Shown piece by piece: positions 26,579 to 34,731 of a stretch of DNA of 64,000 bases. The notes under the pieces are model-generated. The model made no database searches and was not told the DNA's origin. It saw nothing but the letters and a program-made list of their open reading frames with translations. Position 1 is the stretch's first letter. Every line of letters starts with the position of its first letter. The DNA comes from Streptomyces sp. WZ-12 (lineage in GTDB: Bacteria > Actinomycetota > Actinomycetes > Streptomycetales > Streptomycetaceae): positions 7,365,001 through 7,429,000 of the forward strand of contig NZ_CP118574.1 of the NCBI RefSeq assembly GCF_028898845.1. The letters run 5' to 3'. The position numbers and the translations under genes were made by a program.

Positions 26579-27071
26579 GGGTGCGGCCTGCCGTGCGCCG
26601 ATGATCGCGGGCCGGCGGCGGGATCGCCGTCCGCTCGGCGCCTGTCCGCTCGGGGTCTGTCCGTTTGGCGCTTGTCCGTTTGGGCCGTGCCGCCGGGTCC
26701 TTGCCGCCCGTCGCCGACTGCTGGGTCGTCGGCCGGCCGGCACCGGGGCGGCGTGCGGTGGCCGTTCGGTGCCGGCAGTCCAACCCGCGAACGGAAGGTT
26801 CCGGTCCGGGGACGAGACCGCGAACGGTCGGGTCCCGTCCCCGCCCGGATGCCGAGCCACCGGCCGGCGGGCCCAGCCGAGCCCGCGGGCCCAGCCGCTT
26901 GGCGAGCCCGCGGACGGTCGGTGTCCGGTCGGACGGTCGATCCCCTGAACGGACAGGTGAACGCCCAGGTCTCGATGGGGTGTTGAGCCAGGGCACGGTC
27001 GGCGGCCGCCCGGAGGGGCGCCGAGCCGGCGGGCCGCTGTCGCCCCGGCCGGCTGGTCGGGGCGCGGTCGG
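26579..27071. other. Convergent intergenic region with 15-bp tandem repeats
   Basis: About 490 bp between convergent genes without a credible frame and without the hairpin modules of the other long convergent gaps. A 15-bp tandem repeat (GTCCGYTYGGNGCYT) runs about four times at 26629-26688. The rest is rich in CGGTCGG/CCGGTCGG variants (26800-26945), perhaps a decayed repeat field. Confidence 0.5.
26629..26688. repeat. 15-bp tandem repeat, four units
   Basis: Units GTCCGCTCGGCGCCT, GTCCGCTCGGGGTCT, GTCCGTTTGGCGCTT and GTCCGTTTGGGCCGT follow without a gap. Differences are concentrated at the same positions. Function unknown. Confidence 0.65.
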
Positions 27072-27821
27072 TCAGATACCGCCGCGCCCCCGCCACAGGG
27101 TCGATACGGAAGCGTCGCCGGAGATCGTCAGGCCGTCCCAGGGGAGGCGGTTCCACAGCGTCAAATAGAGCTCCTCGGCGCGGCCCTCGACGGTGCAGTC
27201 GGGCTTGGACTCCTCGTCCGTCGGCGTGGACACCGTGCGCGGCGGTGCGTCGGGCGTGAGGTGGACCGTCCAGTCGGCGCCGGGGGTGTCCCTGGCGCGC
27301 AGGCGCAGGGTCAGGGGTGCGTTCGGGCGCAGGCGGCTCCGGTCGCCGGAGTGGAATCGGGTCAGGAGCTCGTCGATGCCGTCCGCCGCGAAGCGCGCCG
27401 GCAGCGGAGTCAGCGGGACGCCGGCGGCCAACTGGGCGTCGGCGCGGTGCACCGACGTCTCGTGGGCCTGGCGGCGCGCCCAGAAGGCGAGCGGGGACCG
27501 GGTCGGGAAGAACGTCCACGTCCGCAGATCGGCCGGGGCGGAGTGGAGGGCCAGCACGAGCTGGTGGTGGCCCTCGCGCAGCCAGGGGACCAGCTCGTCG
27601 TCGGTCACGTCCGGGGCTTCGGGGAAGCTGCCCGGCGTCTCCTGCGGCTCGGTCACGAATCTCGTCGCCCAGCGGTGGACCCGCCCCGTGTGCAGCACCA
27701 GATCCCGCATGCGCCAGTCGGGACAGGTCGGGACCGGGGCATCGGGGCCGGCCTCGTCGGCGGCGTCCGCGAGCAGCCCACCGTCCAGGCGCAGGGTTTC
27801 GACGAACTCAGTGATCTCCAT
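27072..27821 (-). CDS. Maleylpyruvate isomerase family mycothiol-dependent enzyme
   Basis: Actinobacterial MDMPI/DinB-type protein (249 aa). The N-terminal helical domain has CPDWRMRDLVLHTGRVHRWA and WARRQAHETSVHRADAQLA, which contain the expected metal-binding histidines, followed by a SCP2-like C-terminal domain (WTVHLTPD, then CTVEGRAEELYLTLWNRL). The ATG is the normal family start; an in-frame extension of 16 residues is Arg-rich and unlikely. It probably transfers or uses mycothiol on an unknown substrate. Single gene, downstream in orientation from the MFS gene, with a terminator-like hairpin between. Confidence 0.9.
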   Translation of the reverse strand: MEITEFVETLRLDGGLLADAADEAGPDAPVPTCPDWRMRDLVLHTGRVHRWATRFVTEPQETPGSFPEAPDVTDDELVPWLREGHHQLVLALHSAPADLRTWTFFPTRSPLAFWARRQAHETSVHRADAQLAAGVPLTPLPARFAADGIDELLTRFHSGDRSRLRPNAPLTLRLRARDTPGADWTVHLTPDAPPRTVSTPTDEESKPDCTVEGRAEELYLTLWNRLPWDGLTISGDASVSTLWRGRGGI

Positions 27822-27976
27822 GCGTCCGAGTGTGCCAGCCGCCACTGACAGCCGACGTCGCCGGGGCATCGCCGCCGGCCCCGCGCACGGCGCCGCCGGA
27901 ACCCGTCAACACCCCGCCGACCAGCGACGCTACCCCTCGGTGCAGCCCACCAAGCAGCGCCACAAGGGAACTTGAC

Positions 27977-28003
27977 TCCCCCTCATTTTCCCCGTGAGGG
28001 GGA
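27977..28003 (-). terminator. Hairpin at the end of the MFS gene
   Basis: TCCCCCTCA (27977-27985) and TGAGGGGGA (27995-28003) form a 9-bp perfect stem with a 9-nt loop that overlaps the MFS stop codon. It probably terminates the MFS transcript; there is no U-tract on the minus strand. Confidence 0.65.
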
Positions 28004-29281
28004 CGTTCCCCGAGAGGGAGGGGCGTCGACGGCCTCGTCCGCACTGTTGTGGTGCGCCCCGCGCGTCAGGTGCGCGATCAGCGCCGCCACCGCGGCCAGC
28101 AGCGCGACCGTGGTCAGCGCGACCGGCAGACTCCACAACTCGGTGAGGAAGCCGATGGCGGGCGGGCCCAGCAGCATGCCGCCGTACCCGATCGTGGAGG
28201 CCATCGCGACCCCGCCCGCGCCGCCGGCCGCCCCGGCCCGCGCGAGGGCGATCGGGAAGATGTTGGCCAGCCCCAGACCGGCGACCGCGAACCCGGCGCA
28301 GGCGGCCCACGCGGTCGGCGCGAGCGCCCCGAGCAGCATCCCGACCGCCGCCGTGCCGCCGCCCCCGACCAGGGCCCGCACGGGCCCCAGGCGCTCGATG
28401 AGCGCGGTCCCGGAGAGCCGCCCGATCGTCATCGCCAGCGCGAACACCGCGTAGCCGGCGGCCGCGAGACCCGGCGAGGCGGCCAGGTCCTGGGAGAGGT
28501 GCAGGGCGCCCCAGTCGGCCATCGCGCCCTCGCCGTACGCCGTGCACAGCGCGATCACGCCGAAGACGAGGACGAGGGGGAGGTAACGGGAGCCGGGATG
28601 CGGGCGGTCCCTCCCCCCGGGGCGGTGGCTCGGCGCGCTGTCCGGGGTGGCGGACGGCTGCTGCCCGCGCCCGGGCTCCGGTACGTGCCCGCGTCGTAGC
28701 GCCGTGCCGGCGGCGGCCGTCACCAACAGGCCGCAGACCGCCAGCGCCGAGAGGTGTGCGGTGGGGGAGAGGTGCCCGGCGACCAGTCCGCCGAGGCCGG
28801 CGCCGAGCATGCCGCCCAGGCTGAAGGCGGCGTGGAAGCTGGACATCACCGGGCGGCGCAGGGCCGCGATCAGGTCGACGGCGGCGCTGTTCATGGCGAC
28901 GTTGAGGGACCCGTAGGCGGCGCCGAAGACCAGGAGCACCAGGCCCAGCGCGGTGGCCGAATGGGCCAGTGGGGGCAGCAGGATGCTCAGGCCGAGTGCG
29001 GTGCCGGAGACGACCGTCACGACGTGGTTGCCGAAGCGCCGGCACAGCCGCCCGGTGAGCATCATGAACGCCACCGCCCCGGCGGAGACGCCGAGCAGCG
29101 CCAGTCCCAGGGCGCCCGCGCCGGCGCCGGTCTGCGCCTTGATCGCGGGGATCCGGACGACCCAACCCGCGAAGAGGAAGCCGTCCATGGCGAAGAACGC
29201 GGTGATCGCGGCGCGCCGGCGGGCCAGCGGGTCACCGGGCGCGCCCGAAGCCGCGGCCGTCGTTCCGATATGCGCCCCCAT
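27983..29281 (-). CDS. MFS transporter
   Basis: Inner-membrane major facilitator (432 aa) with about 12 hydrophobic segments and a cytoplasmic central loop rich in Pro/Arg/Ser. The segment FGAAYGSLNVAMNSAAVDL resembles the FucP/YbjJ-like group of MFS proteins. ATG chosen because the upstream in-frame extension is basic and non-hydrophobic. It is divergent from a ROK repressor with only 95 bp between, so it is likely the main target of that regulator and may move a sugar or small polar molecule. A stem-loop overlaps its stop codon. Confidence 0.87.
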   Translation of the reverse strand: MGAHIGTTAAASGAPGDPLARRRAAITAFFAMDGFLFAGWVVRIPAIKAQTGAGAGALGLALLGVSAGAVAFMMLTGRLCRRFGNHVVTVVSGTALGLSILLPPLAHSATALGLVLLVFGAAYGSLNVAMNSAAVDLIAALRRPVMSSFHAAFSLGGMLGAGLGGLVAGHLSPTAHLSALAVCGLLVTAAAGTALRRGHVPEPGRGQQPSATPDSAPSHRPGGRDRPHPGSRYLPLVLVFGVIALCTAYGEGAMADWGALHLSQDLAASPGLAAAGYAVFALAMTIGRLSGTALIERLGPVRALVGGGGTAAVGMLLGALAPTAWAACAGFAVAGLGLANIFPIALARAGAAGGAGGVAMASTIGYGGMLLGPPAIGFLTELWSLPVALTTVALLAAVAALIAHLTRGAHHNSADEAVDAPPSRGTSPSRGK

Positions 29282-29341
29282 TGGGGGATTTGAGGATCGA
29301 GGGGAGAGAGGGGGCCGATGGCGGGTGAAGACCGTCCGTAT

Positions 29342-29362
29342 TTTGTTTAGCGTCGGCACAAA
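29342..29362. promoter_or_regulatory. Candidate operator in the MFS / ROK divergent gap
   Basis: TTTGT (29342-29346) and ACAAA (29358-29362) form an inverted repeat with an 11-bp spacer inside an AT-richer patch. The spacing resembles ROK-repressor (XylR/NagC-like) sites. It lies 15 bp before the ROK start and 61 bp before the MFS start. Confidence 0.4.
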
Positions 29363-29376
29363 GCCAGAATAGAGGC

Positions 29377-30588
29377 GTGACCCAGACTCGGACAACCAGG
29401 CTGGAGCGGGGCCGCGGCGCCCTCGGACCCGCACTGGAGCTCGTACACACCGGACGCGCACCCACCCGTGCCGTCCTGACCTCCGAACTCGGCGTGACCC
29501 GGGCGACCGCGGGCGCGGTGGCCGCCGAGCTCGAAGCGCTCGGCCTGATCACCGTCGACTCCCGGCCGCACGCCTCCGCCGGCTCCCAGGGGCGACCCTC
29601 GCACCGGTTGTCCATCAACGAGGACGGCCCGGTCGTGCTCGCCGCGCAGATCCACGCCGACGGCTACCGCGCGGCCCTGGTCGGCCTCGGCGGCCGGATC
29701 GTCGCCACCACGCCCAGCTGCGGCATCATCCCCGCGGACCCCGCCCACGTCCTCGCCGAGGTCGTCGAGGCCGGCGCCGCCCTGCTCCGCGAGACCGGGC
29801 GCCGCTGCCTGGGTGCGGGCCTCGCGGTGCCCTCCGCGGTCGCCGAACCGGACGGCGAGGCGCTCAACCCCCTCCACCTCGCCTGGCCTTCGGGCGCCCC
29901 GGTGCGCGAACTGTTCCTGCGCGCGCTGGCCGCCGCGGAGATCCCCGGCGTCACCGAGAAGATCGGCTTCACCGGCAACGACGTCAACCTCGGCGCGCTC
30001 GCCGAACACCGGCACGGGGCCGGCCGCGGCGCTCGCCACCTGCTGTGCGTGGCCTCCGGCCACCGGGGCGTCGGCGGCGCGCTGGTCCTCGACGGCCGCC
30101 TGCACAGCGGCAGTTCGGGCCTCGCCCTGGAGGTCGGCCACCTCACCGTCAACCCCGAGGGCGCGCCCTGCCACTGCGGCAGCCGCGGCTGCCTGGACGT
30201 CGAGGCCGACCCGCTCGCCTTCCTCGTGGCCGCCGGCCGCGAACCGGGCCCGGAGGTCTCCCTCCTGCACCAGGCCGTCGAACTCCTCCGCACCGAACTC
30301 GCCGACCCCGGCGTCCGCACCGCCGCCGACCTGCTCATCGACCGCCTCGGCCTGGGCCTCGCCGGCCTCGTCAACATCCTCAACCCGGACCGCATCATCC
30401 TCGGCGGCCTCCACCGCGCCCTCCTGGAGGCCGACCCCGAACGCCTACGAGCGGTCGTCGCGGACCGCAGCCTGTGGGGACGCAGCGGCGGGGTCCCCAT
30501 CCTCTCTTGCAGCCTGGACCACAACAGTTTGGTGGGCGCGGCGGAACTGGCGTGGCAGCCGATTCTTGACGATCCGTTGGTGCTGTGA
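29377..30588 (+). CDS. ROK family transcriptional regulator
   Basis: NagC/XylR-type repressor (403 aa). An N-terminal winged helix (ALELVHTGRAPTRAVLTSEL, then GVTRATAGAVAAELEALGL) precedes a ROK sugar-binding domain with the zinc motif CHCGSRGC and GSSGLALEVGH. GTG start. The ATP motif is weak (VASGHRGVGGALVLDG), in keeping with a regulator rather than a kinase. Divergently arranged with an MFS transporter. Its TGA is followed at once by repeat copy 4. Confidence 0.9.
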   Translation: MTQTRTTRLERGRGALGPALELVHTGRAPTRAVLTSELGVTRATAGAVAAELEALGLITVDSRPHASAGSQGRPSHRLSINEDGPVVLAAQIHADGYRAALVGLGGRIVATTPSCGIIPADPAHVLAEVVEAGAALLRETGRRCLGAGLAVPSAVAEPDGEALNPLHLAWPSGAPVRELFLRALAAAEIPGVTEKIGFTGNDVNLGALAEHRHGAGRGARHLLCVASGHRGVGGALVLDGRLHSGSSGLALEVGHLTVNPEGAPCHCGSRGCLDVEADPLAFLVAAGREPGPEVSLLHQAVELLRTELADPGVRTAADLLIDRLGLGLAGLVNILNPDRIILGGLHRALLEADPERLRAVVADRSLWGRSGGVPILSCSLDHNSLVGAAELAWQPILDDPLVL

Positions 30589-30736
30589 CGCCGGTCCGCT
30601 GCGCTTGGCTTGCTGCCCACGTTGGTGGCTTTCCCGCCGTGGGCCTGCGGCCGGCTGCTGCCCACGTTTTTGGCTGTCCCGCCGTGGCGCCTGCGGCGCG
30701 GGGCCGGTCCGCTGCGCGGGGCTGTTGGGTTGCGGT

Positions 30737-30807
30737 GACGGGCCTCCGGGGGCGGTGTGCCAGACTGCTTCGCTTTACGTCTGGCACACCGCCCCCTCCG
30801 GCCCGTC
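30737..30807. repeat. Conserved-loop hairpin module 4L
   Basis: Outer stem GACGGGCC/GGCCCGTC, 3-nt asymmetry, then an 18-bp perfect inner stem (GGGGGCGGTGTGCCAGAC and complement), loop TGCTTCGCTTTAC at 30766-30778. Confidence 0.85.
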
Positions 30808-30987
30808 CCCTCCCGTTGAGGGGTGGATTTCTCTAGTCGGGGGCTGGTCATTGTGGTCCAGTGACCGTCACTGCCTAGTTGCTTGGGTCACCCTGTCCTC
30901 TTACGGTCACCACTCAACCCAGCGGCCCGAGTTGGCCCACCGGGCGGATGTGGCATCCACCGTTTTCACCCACCCCCAACGGGAGGG

Positions 30988-31058
30988 GACGGGCCGGAGG
31001 GGTGGGTGTGCAGGACGTAAAGCGAAGCAGTCCTGCACACCCACCCCGGAGGGCCGTC
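30988..31058. repeat. Conserved-loop hairpin module 4R
   Basis: Inner 18-bp perfect stem (GGGGTGGGTGTGCAGGAC and complement) around loop GTAAAGCGAAGCA at 31017-31029; outer GACGGGCC/GGGCCGTC with one mismatch. Confidence 0.85.
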
Positions 31059-31233
31059 ACCGCACCCCGACAGCCCCGCGCAGCGGACAACAATCCACCC
31101 GCCCCGCCGCGCAGCGGACCGGCGCCGCAAGGCGCAAAACAGCAACCCGCGCGGCGGGAAAGCCAACCACGTGGGGAACAGCCGGCCGCCGGCCCACGGC
31201 GGGAAGGCCGACAACGTGGGAACCAACCAGGCG

Positions 31234-32211
31234 TCAGCCGACAACGCGTAGGCCAAACGCCATCCCAGCGTTGGCGACCAACATCTGTCGGACCAACGCC
31301 TCGCCCACCGCGAACCCAAGTCGTCGGCTAAACCTGCGTAGCAGATTCGGCATGCCGGGCCCGCCGTTCACCGAGCGTGCGGCGGCCGTCGTGGTGTCGC
31401 CGCCGAGGAGGATGCGGTCGGCGAACCCCGCGTCGCATAGTGCCGTCACCGCTTCCGGTAGGCGCCAGTCCGTGGCGTGGTGAGCGCGCGACGGCCCGTC
31501 GAAGGCGAGGTAGGCGCCGGTCTTGGCGGCCATCCGGTGGACCGTGAGGTCGGGCGAGCGGTTGAGGTGGCCGAGGATCACCCGGTCCGGCGGGACCGCC
31601 AACTCGCCGCAGAGCAGGTCGAGGACGTCCAGTGCCCCGGTGCCGAGCTCCAGGTGGACGCCGATGGCCGCGCCGGTCTCCCGGTGGGCCTCGGCGGCGG
31701 CCGTCATGGTGCGCCGGGCGTGCCGGTCCAGCCCGTGGAAGCCGCCGGCCACCTTGATCAGGCCGGCCCGGGGGCGGTCCGCGTCGGCCCCGGCGTCGCC
31801 GTCGGCCCGGCCGCCGCGGCCCACGCTCCCGATCCCCTCGGTGAGTTCCGCGACGAAGAGCGCGGCCAGGTCTGTCGGGAGGTTCGCCAGGACCTCCGGG
31901 GCGTAGTGCGCCTCCTGATGGAGGCCGGTCGCGGCCACGATCGTCACGCCCGACTCGCGGGCCAGCCGCGGCAGTTCGGCGGCGCGCCGGCCCATGCCGT
32001 ACGGCGTCCACTGGACCACCGCCGCCCCGCCGGCGTCCCGGAAGGCCCGTAGCTCGGCGGCGGCCGCGTCGGCGTCGGCCAGTTCCTGGCCCGGCAGTTG
32101 GGGGCTGGTGAGGAACAGGTGGTCGTGTGCGTCGCAGACGCCGAGCTGCTCGGGGGCGAGGTCGCCGAGCACGGTGCGGATGACGGGCGTGGCGGCGGCA
32201 GACGGGCTCAC
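31234..32211 (-). CDS. Phosphotriesterase-related amidohydrolase
   Basis: TIM-barrel metal hydrolase (325 aa) of the phosphotriesterase/lactonase group. Ligands in order: DAHDHL (His29, His31), a Lys in RAGLIKVAGG suited to be the carbamylated bridge, His in IGVHLELG, His in VILGHLNRSPD, and Asp in ILLGGDTT. Natural relatives are often lactonases. GTG start whose GTGA overlaps the DUF4865 stop, so it is the third gene of a TetR - DUF4865 - hydrolase operon. The last codons (…VVG, TGA) coincide with a unit of repeat copy 4, which may have reshaped the C-terminus. Confidence 0.88.
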   Translation of the reverse strand: MSPSAAATPVIRTVLGDLAPEQLGVCDAHDHLFLTSPQLPGQELADADAAAAELRAFRDAGGAAVVQWTPYGMGRRAAELPRLARESGVTIVAATGLHQEAHYAPEVLANLPTDLAALFVAELTEGIGSVGRGGRADGDAGADADRPRAGLIKVAGGFHGLDRHARRTMTAAAEAHRETGAAIGVHLELGTGALDVLDLLCGELAVPPDRVILGHLNRSPDLTVHRMAAKTGAYLAFDGPSRAHHATDWRLPEAVTALCDAGFADRILLGGDTTTAAARSVNGGPGMPNLLRRFSRRLGFAVGEALVRQMLVANAGMAFGLRVVG

Positions 32212-32795
32212 CGTTGCCGCCCGGTGCCCAACAGCTCGGTGCCCGGGGCGGACAGGTGCAGCACCCGGTAGCGCTCCCCGTCCGCGGACTCGGGGGTGGG
32301 GGAGGCCCACAGCGTGAAGTGGACCAGTTCCCAGTGCCGGGGATCGAGGCCGAGGGCCGTGGAGTGGACGCCGTCCGTATGCGCCAACTCCTCGTGCGCC
32401 GCCGTGGCGTTCTCGATGGCGGTGGTCGGGTCGGCGTCCTCCGGGAGGAGTTCGGCGCGCCGGGTGTAGGCGGCGGGGGCGTGTCCGGCGGCGGGGCCAA
32501 AACGGTGGTACAGGCCCTGCCAGTTGTGGACCGCGGGGCGCCCGAAGTCGTCGGACAGGGCGCGGAACCCCGCGCCGGTCAGGAAGCGGGTCATCGCCTC
32601 CTGGTCGACCCAGAGGTAGAAGGGCGCGTACTGGTTGACCGGCGAGCCGTCGGTGCCGCGTTCGCGGACGCCGTACGCCTTGAGGCCGAGGCCCGGGAGG
32701 GTGTCCAGCAACGGGCCCTTGGTGGTGACCCGTTGGCGGATGATCCCCATGTCGTAGTCGGCGGGCAGGGTGATGCGGTACTGCATGGCGTGCAT
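32208..32795 (-). CDS. DUF4865 family protein
   Basis: Cytoplasmic protein of unknown function (195 aa), recognised as DUF4865. It reads as a ferredoxin-like dimeric alpha/beta-barrel monooxygenase-type fold (MQYRITLPADYDMGIIRQRV, YAPFYLWVDQEAMTRFLTG, WELVHFTLWASP), but the activity is not known. ATG chosen because GGAG lies 5 bp upstream. It sits 23 bp after the TetR gene and overlaps the hydrolase gene by four bases, so all three should be regulated together by the TetR repressor. Confidence 0.85.
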   Translation of the reverse strand: MHAMQYRITLPADYDMGIIRQRVTTKGPLLDTLPGLGLKAYGVRERGTDGSPVNQYAPFYLWVDQEAMTRFLTGAGFRALSDDFGRPAVHNWQGLYHRFGPAAGHAPAAYTRRAELLPEDADPTTAIENATAAHEELAHTDGVHSTALGLDPRHWELVHFTLWASPTPESADGERYRVLHLSAPGTELLGTGRQR

Positions 32796-32818
32796 GGCGA
32801 CTCCGGGAGGGCGTGCGG

Positions 32819-33463
32819 TCAGGGGGCGTCGGGCGCGGCGGGGCGGTCCGGCGTGCGCTGGGCGGCCAGCAGCGCCAGCAGGCCGTGCACGGCCGCGTCG
32901 AACGGCGCGGTGTCCTCGGCCGCCCGGGCCAGGACGTAGCCGCCCTGGACGACGGCGGCCACGCTCGCCGCGGTGGCGGTCGGATCGAGGTCGGCGGACA
33001 GCTCGCCGCGCCGCCGGCCCTCGGCGAGGACCTCGGCGATCCGGCGCCGGAGCCAGCCGAACATCTCGTCCAACGGGGCCCGTAGTTCGGGGTCCTGGAC
33101 CACGTCGCGGTCCTGCGTCATCCGTCCGATCGGGCAGCCGCGCAGCACCCGCCGCTCCCGCAGCAGATACGCCTCGACCCGGTCGTACGCGGTGCCGGGG
33201 CCGGCGAAGATCTCCTCGGCCGCCGCCGTCATGTCCTCGGCGGTGCGCCGGATCGCCGCCAGCGCGAGGTCGGACTTGCCGGCGAAGTGGTGGTACATGC
33301 TGCCCTGGCCCACCCCGGCTTGCTGGAGGATCGCCTTGGGGCTGGTGCCCACGTAGCCGCGCTCCCACAGGAGTTCCTGGGTGCTGGCGACGAGCCGTTC
33401 CCTGGTGCTGGCCGGGGGTGCCTGCGACTCGGCCGCCGCCCCGCTCTGCGCGCTGTTGCTCAT
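32819..33463 (-). CDS. TetR family transcriptional regulator
   Basis: Repressor (about 214 aa). The N-terminal helix-turn-helix is in TRERLVASTQELLWERGYVG, then AILQQAGVGQGSMYHHFAGK; the C-terminal ligand domain contains VLRGCPIGRMTQD, as in the Cys-containing YxaF/LmrA-like group, so the Cys may sense an electrophile. Starts at 33463, 33478 or 33499 are possible; I chose the one downstream of the palindrome. It leads the DUF4865/hydrolase operon and very likely represses it and itself. Confidence 0.88.
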   Translation of the reverse strand: MSNSAQSGAAAESQAPPASTRERLVASTQELLWERGYVGTSPKAILQQAGVGQGSMYHHFAGKSDLALAAIRRTAEDMTAAAEEIFAGPGTAYDRVEAYLLRERRVLRGCPIGRMTQDRDVVQDPELRAPLDEMFGWLRRRIAEVLAEGRRRGELSADLDPTATAASVAAVVQGGYVLARAAEDTAPFDAAVHGLLALLAAQRTPDRPAAPDAP

Positions 33464-33469
33464 GCCTTG

Positions 33470-33484
33470 ACTGTACATACCAGT
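33470..33484. promoter_or_regulatory. Candidate TetR operator
   Basis: ACTGTACATACCAGT has matching outer arms (ACTG/CAGT) around a 7-bp centre and lies 7 bp upstream of the chosen TetR start, the usual place for an autoregulatory site. Confidence 0.45.
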
Positions 33485-33701
33485 AGTTACAGAGATCAAG
33501 GAGATGTCCCCGCGTCCCTGGGGTCGTACGCCCCCAGGGCCTTCCCCTCCCGGCCCCTACGCCCCCCGTCGTACCCCCACTGTCGCCGCCCGTACGGCGA
33601 CGCGTGGACCTCCGGGGGCGAGTCTCGAAGACGTCCCCGGAGGGGCCGGCCGATCCGCGGGCGGTGCGCATCCGGGGCGTCCCGTCGAGGAGTTGACTTC
33701 C

Positions 33702-34043
33702 GTGAATGCAGCCATGAGCACGTCCGCGAACGCGCTGGCACAGCACTGGTCCGGCGGTGGGCCGGGGCCCTGGATCCTGTTCGTCCCGCTGGTCTGGGCG
33801 GCCGCCGCCTTCGGGGTGGTGACGCTGCTGCGCCGCGCCGGGTGGCGGCGTGGCGGTCCCGGGCGGGCCTTCCGCGGCCCGTGGTCGGGGGCCCGGCCCG
33901 CGGGCGGTGGGGACGCGCCCACGCCGATCGCCGTCCTCGGGCGCCGGTTCGCCGCCGGCGAGATCGACGAGGAGGAGTACTGGCGGCGGTTGTCCGTCCT
34001 GGAGGAGCACTTCGGCGCCAACCCCAGGGGGAAGGCCGCCTGA
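33702..34043 (+). CDS. SHOCT domain-containing membrane protein
   Basis: Small membrane protein (113 aa). A single hydrophobic segment (WILFVPLVWAAAAFGVVTLL, about 25-45) is followed by an Arg/Gly-rich linker and a C-terminal SHOCT motif (AVLGRRFAAGEIDEEEYWRR) of about 30 residues, a short oligomerisation-type motif. GTG start with GAGGAG 9 bp upstream; an ATG four codons later is an alternative. Role unknown. It converges with the HATPase gene after 12 bp. Confidence 0.8.
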   Translation: MNAAMSTSANALAQHWSGGGPGPWILFVPLVWAAAAFGVVTLLRRAGWRRGGPGRAFRGPWSGARPAGGGDAPTPIAVLGRRFAAGEIDEEEYWRRLSVLEEHFGANPRGKAA

Positions 34044-34055
34044 CGGGCGGGGGCT

Positions 34056-34556
34056 TCAGCCGACCTGCGCGCTCCGGGTGCGGGGCCGGGGGTCGGTGGC
34101 CGGCTCCGTCAACGGCGCGGCGTCCCACCCGGCGTGCCGTTGACGGGCCTCCGCGGGGGCGGTGGTGAGGGCGGGGAGGGTGAACCACACGATCTTCCCC
34201 GGGTCGCGTGGGCGCACCCCCCAGCTCTCGCTGAGGGCCGCGATCAGTGCCAGCCCGCGGCCGGAGGTCTCCCAACCGCCGGCCGTCCGCAGCCGCGGCA
34301 GCCGGGGGTCGAGGTCGTGCACCGAAACCGTCAACTGGTCGAGCAGCACGCACAGTTCGACCGTGCACTGCTTGCTCGGACGGGCGTGCCGGTGGACGTT
34401 GGCGAGGAGTTCGGTCACCCCGAGTGCGGCCGGGTCGATCAGGGCGTCGAGCTGCCAGTAGCGCAGCTGCGCGGTGACGATCCTGCGCACGTGCCCGATG
34501 CGGGCCGGAAGGGCCTGGAGCTCCACCGTGCAGTGTCTGCTGGGCTGCCTGATCAC
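34056..34556 (-). CDS. ATP-binding protein, anti-sigma-factor type (HATPase)
   Basis: RsbW/SpoIIAB-like kinase fold (166 aa). Visible blocks are the N-box region LGVTELLANVHRHA and the G-box GWETSGRGLALIAALSESWG. Such stand-alone Streptomyces ATPases bind or phosphorylate anti-anti-sigma proteins or sigma factors. GTG start with AGGGAG upstream; the longer in-frame start has an Arg-rich extension without family similarity. It stands as a single gene. Confidence 0.85.
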   Translation of the reverse strand: MIRQPSRHCTVELQALPARIGHVRRIVTAQLRYWQLDALIDPAALGVTELLANVHRHARPSKQCTVELCVLLDQLTVSVHDLDPRLPRLRTAGGWETSGRGLALIAALSESWGVRPRDPGKIVWFTLPALTTAPAEARQRHAGWDAAPLTEPATDPRPRTRSAQVG

Positions 34557-34731
34557 GACCGCGACTCCCTGATGAGGTCGGGCGCCCCTCGTACCGGGGA
34601 GGGGCGAAGATCGGAACCAGCGATGCCGGCTGCACCACAGCGTCACCGCTGTTGAACCCTCGGTGATACTCGTCCAGGGTCATGCAGGCGGTGCACCGCC
34701 GCAACCGCACCGCCTCAGCCGCGGGCGGCGT

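Larger units (their letters stand above)
30589..31233. repeat. Composite convergent-gap repeat element, copy 4
   Basis: Same plan as copies 1 and 3, but the 180-bp core is in the opposite orientation and lacks about 37 bp that copies 1 and 3 have between two GTGGTGRCCGT repeats. Left units start at about 30618, left module is 30737-30807, right module 30988-31058, and inverted units run to about 31220. A further unit-like sequence (GCCGACAACG) lies inside the end of the phosphotriesterase-like gene. The four stem sequences of this copy and copy 2 differ from copy 1 while pairing is kept. Confidence 0.85.
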
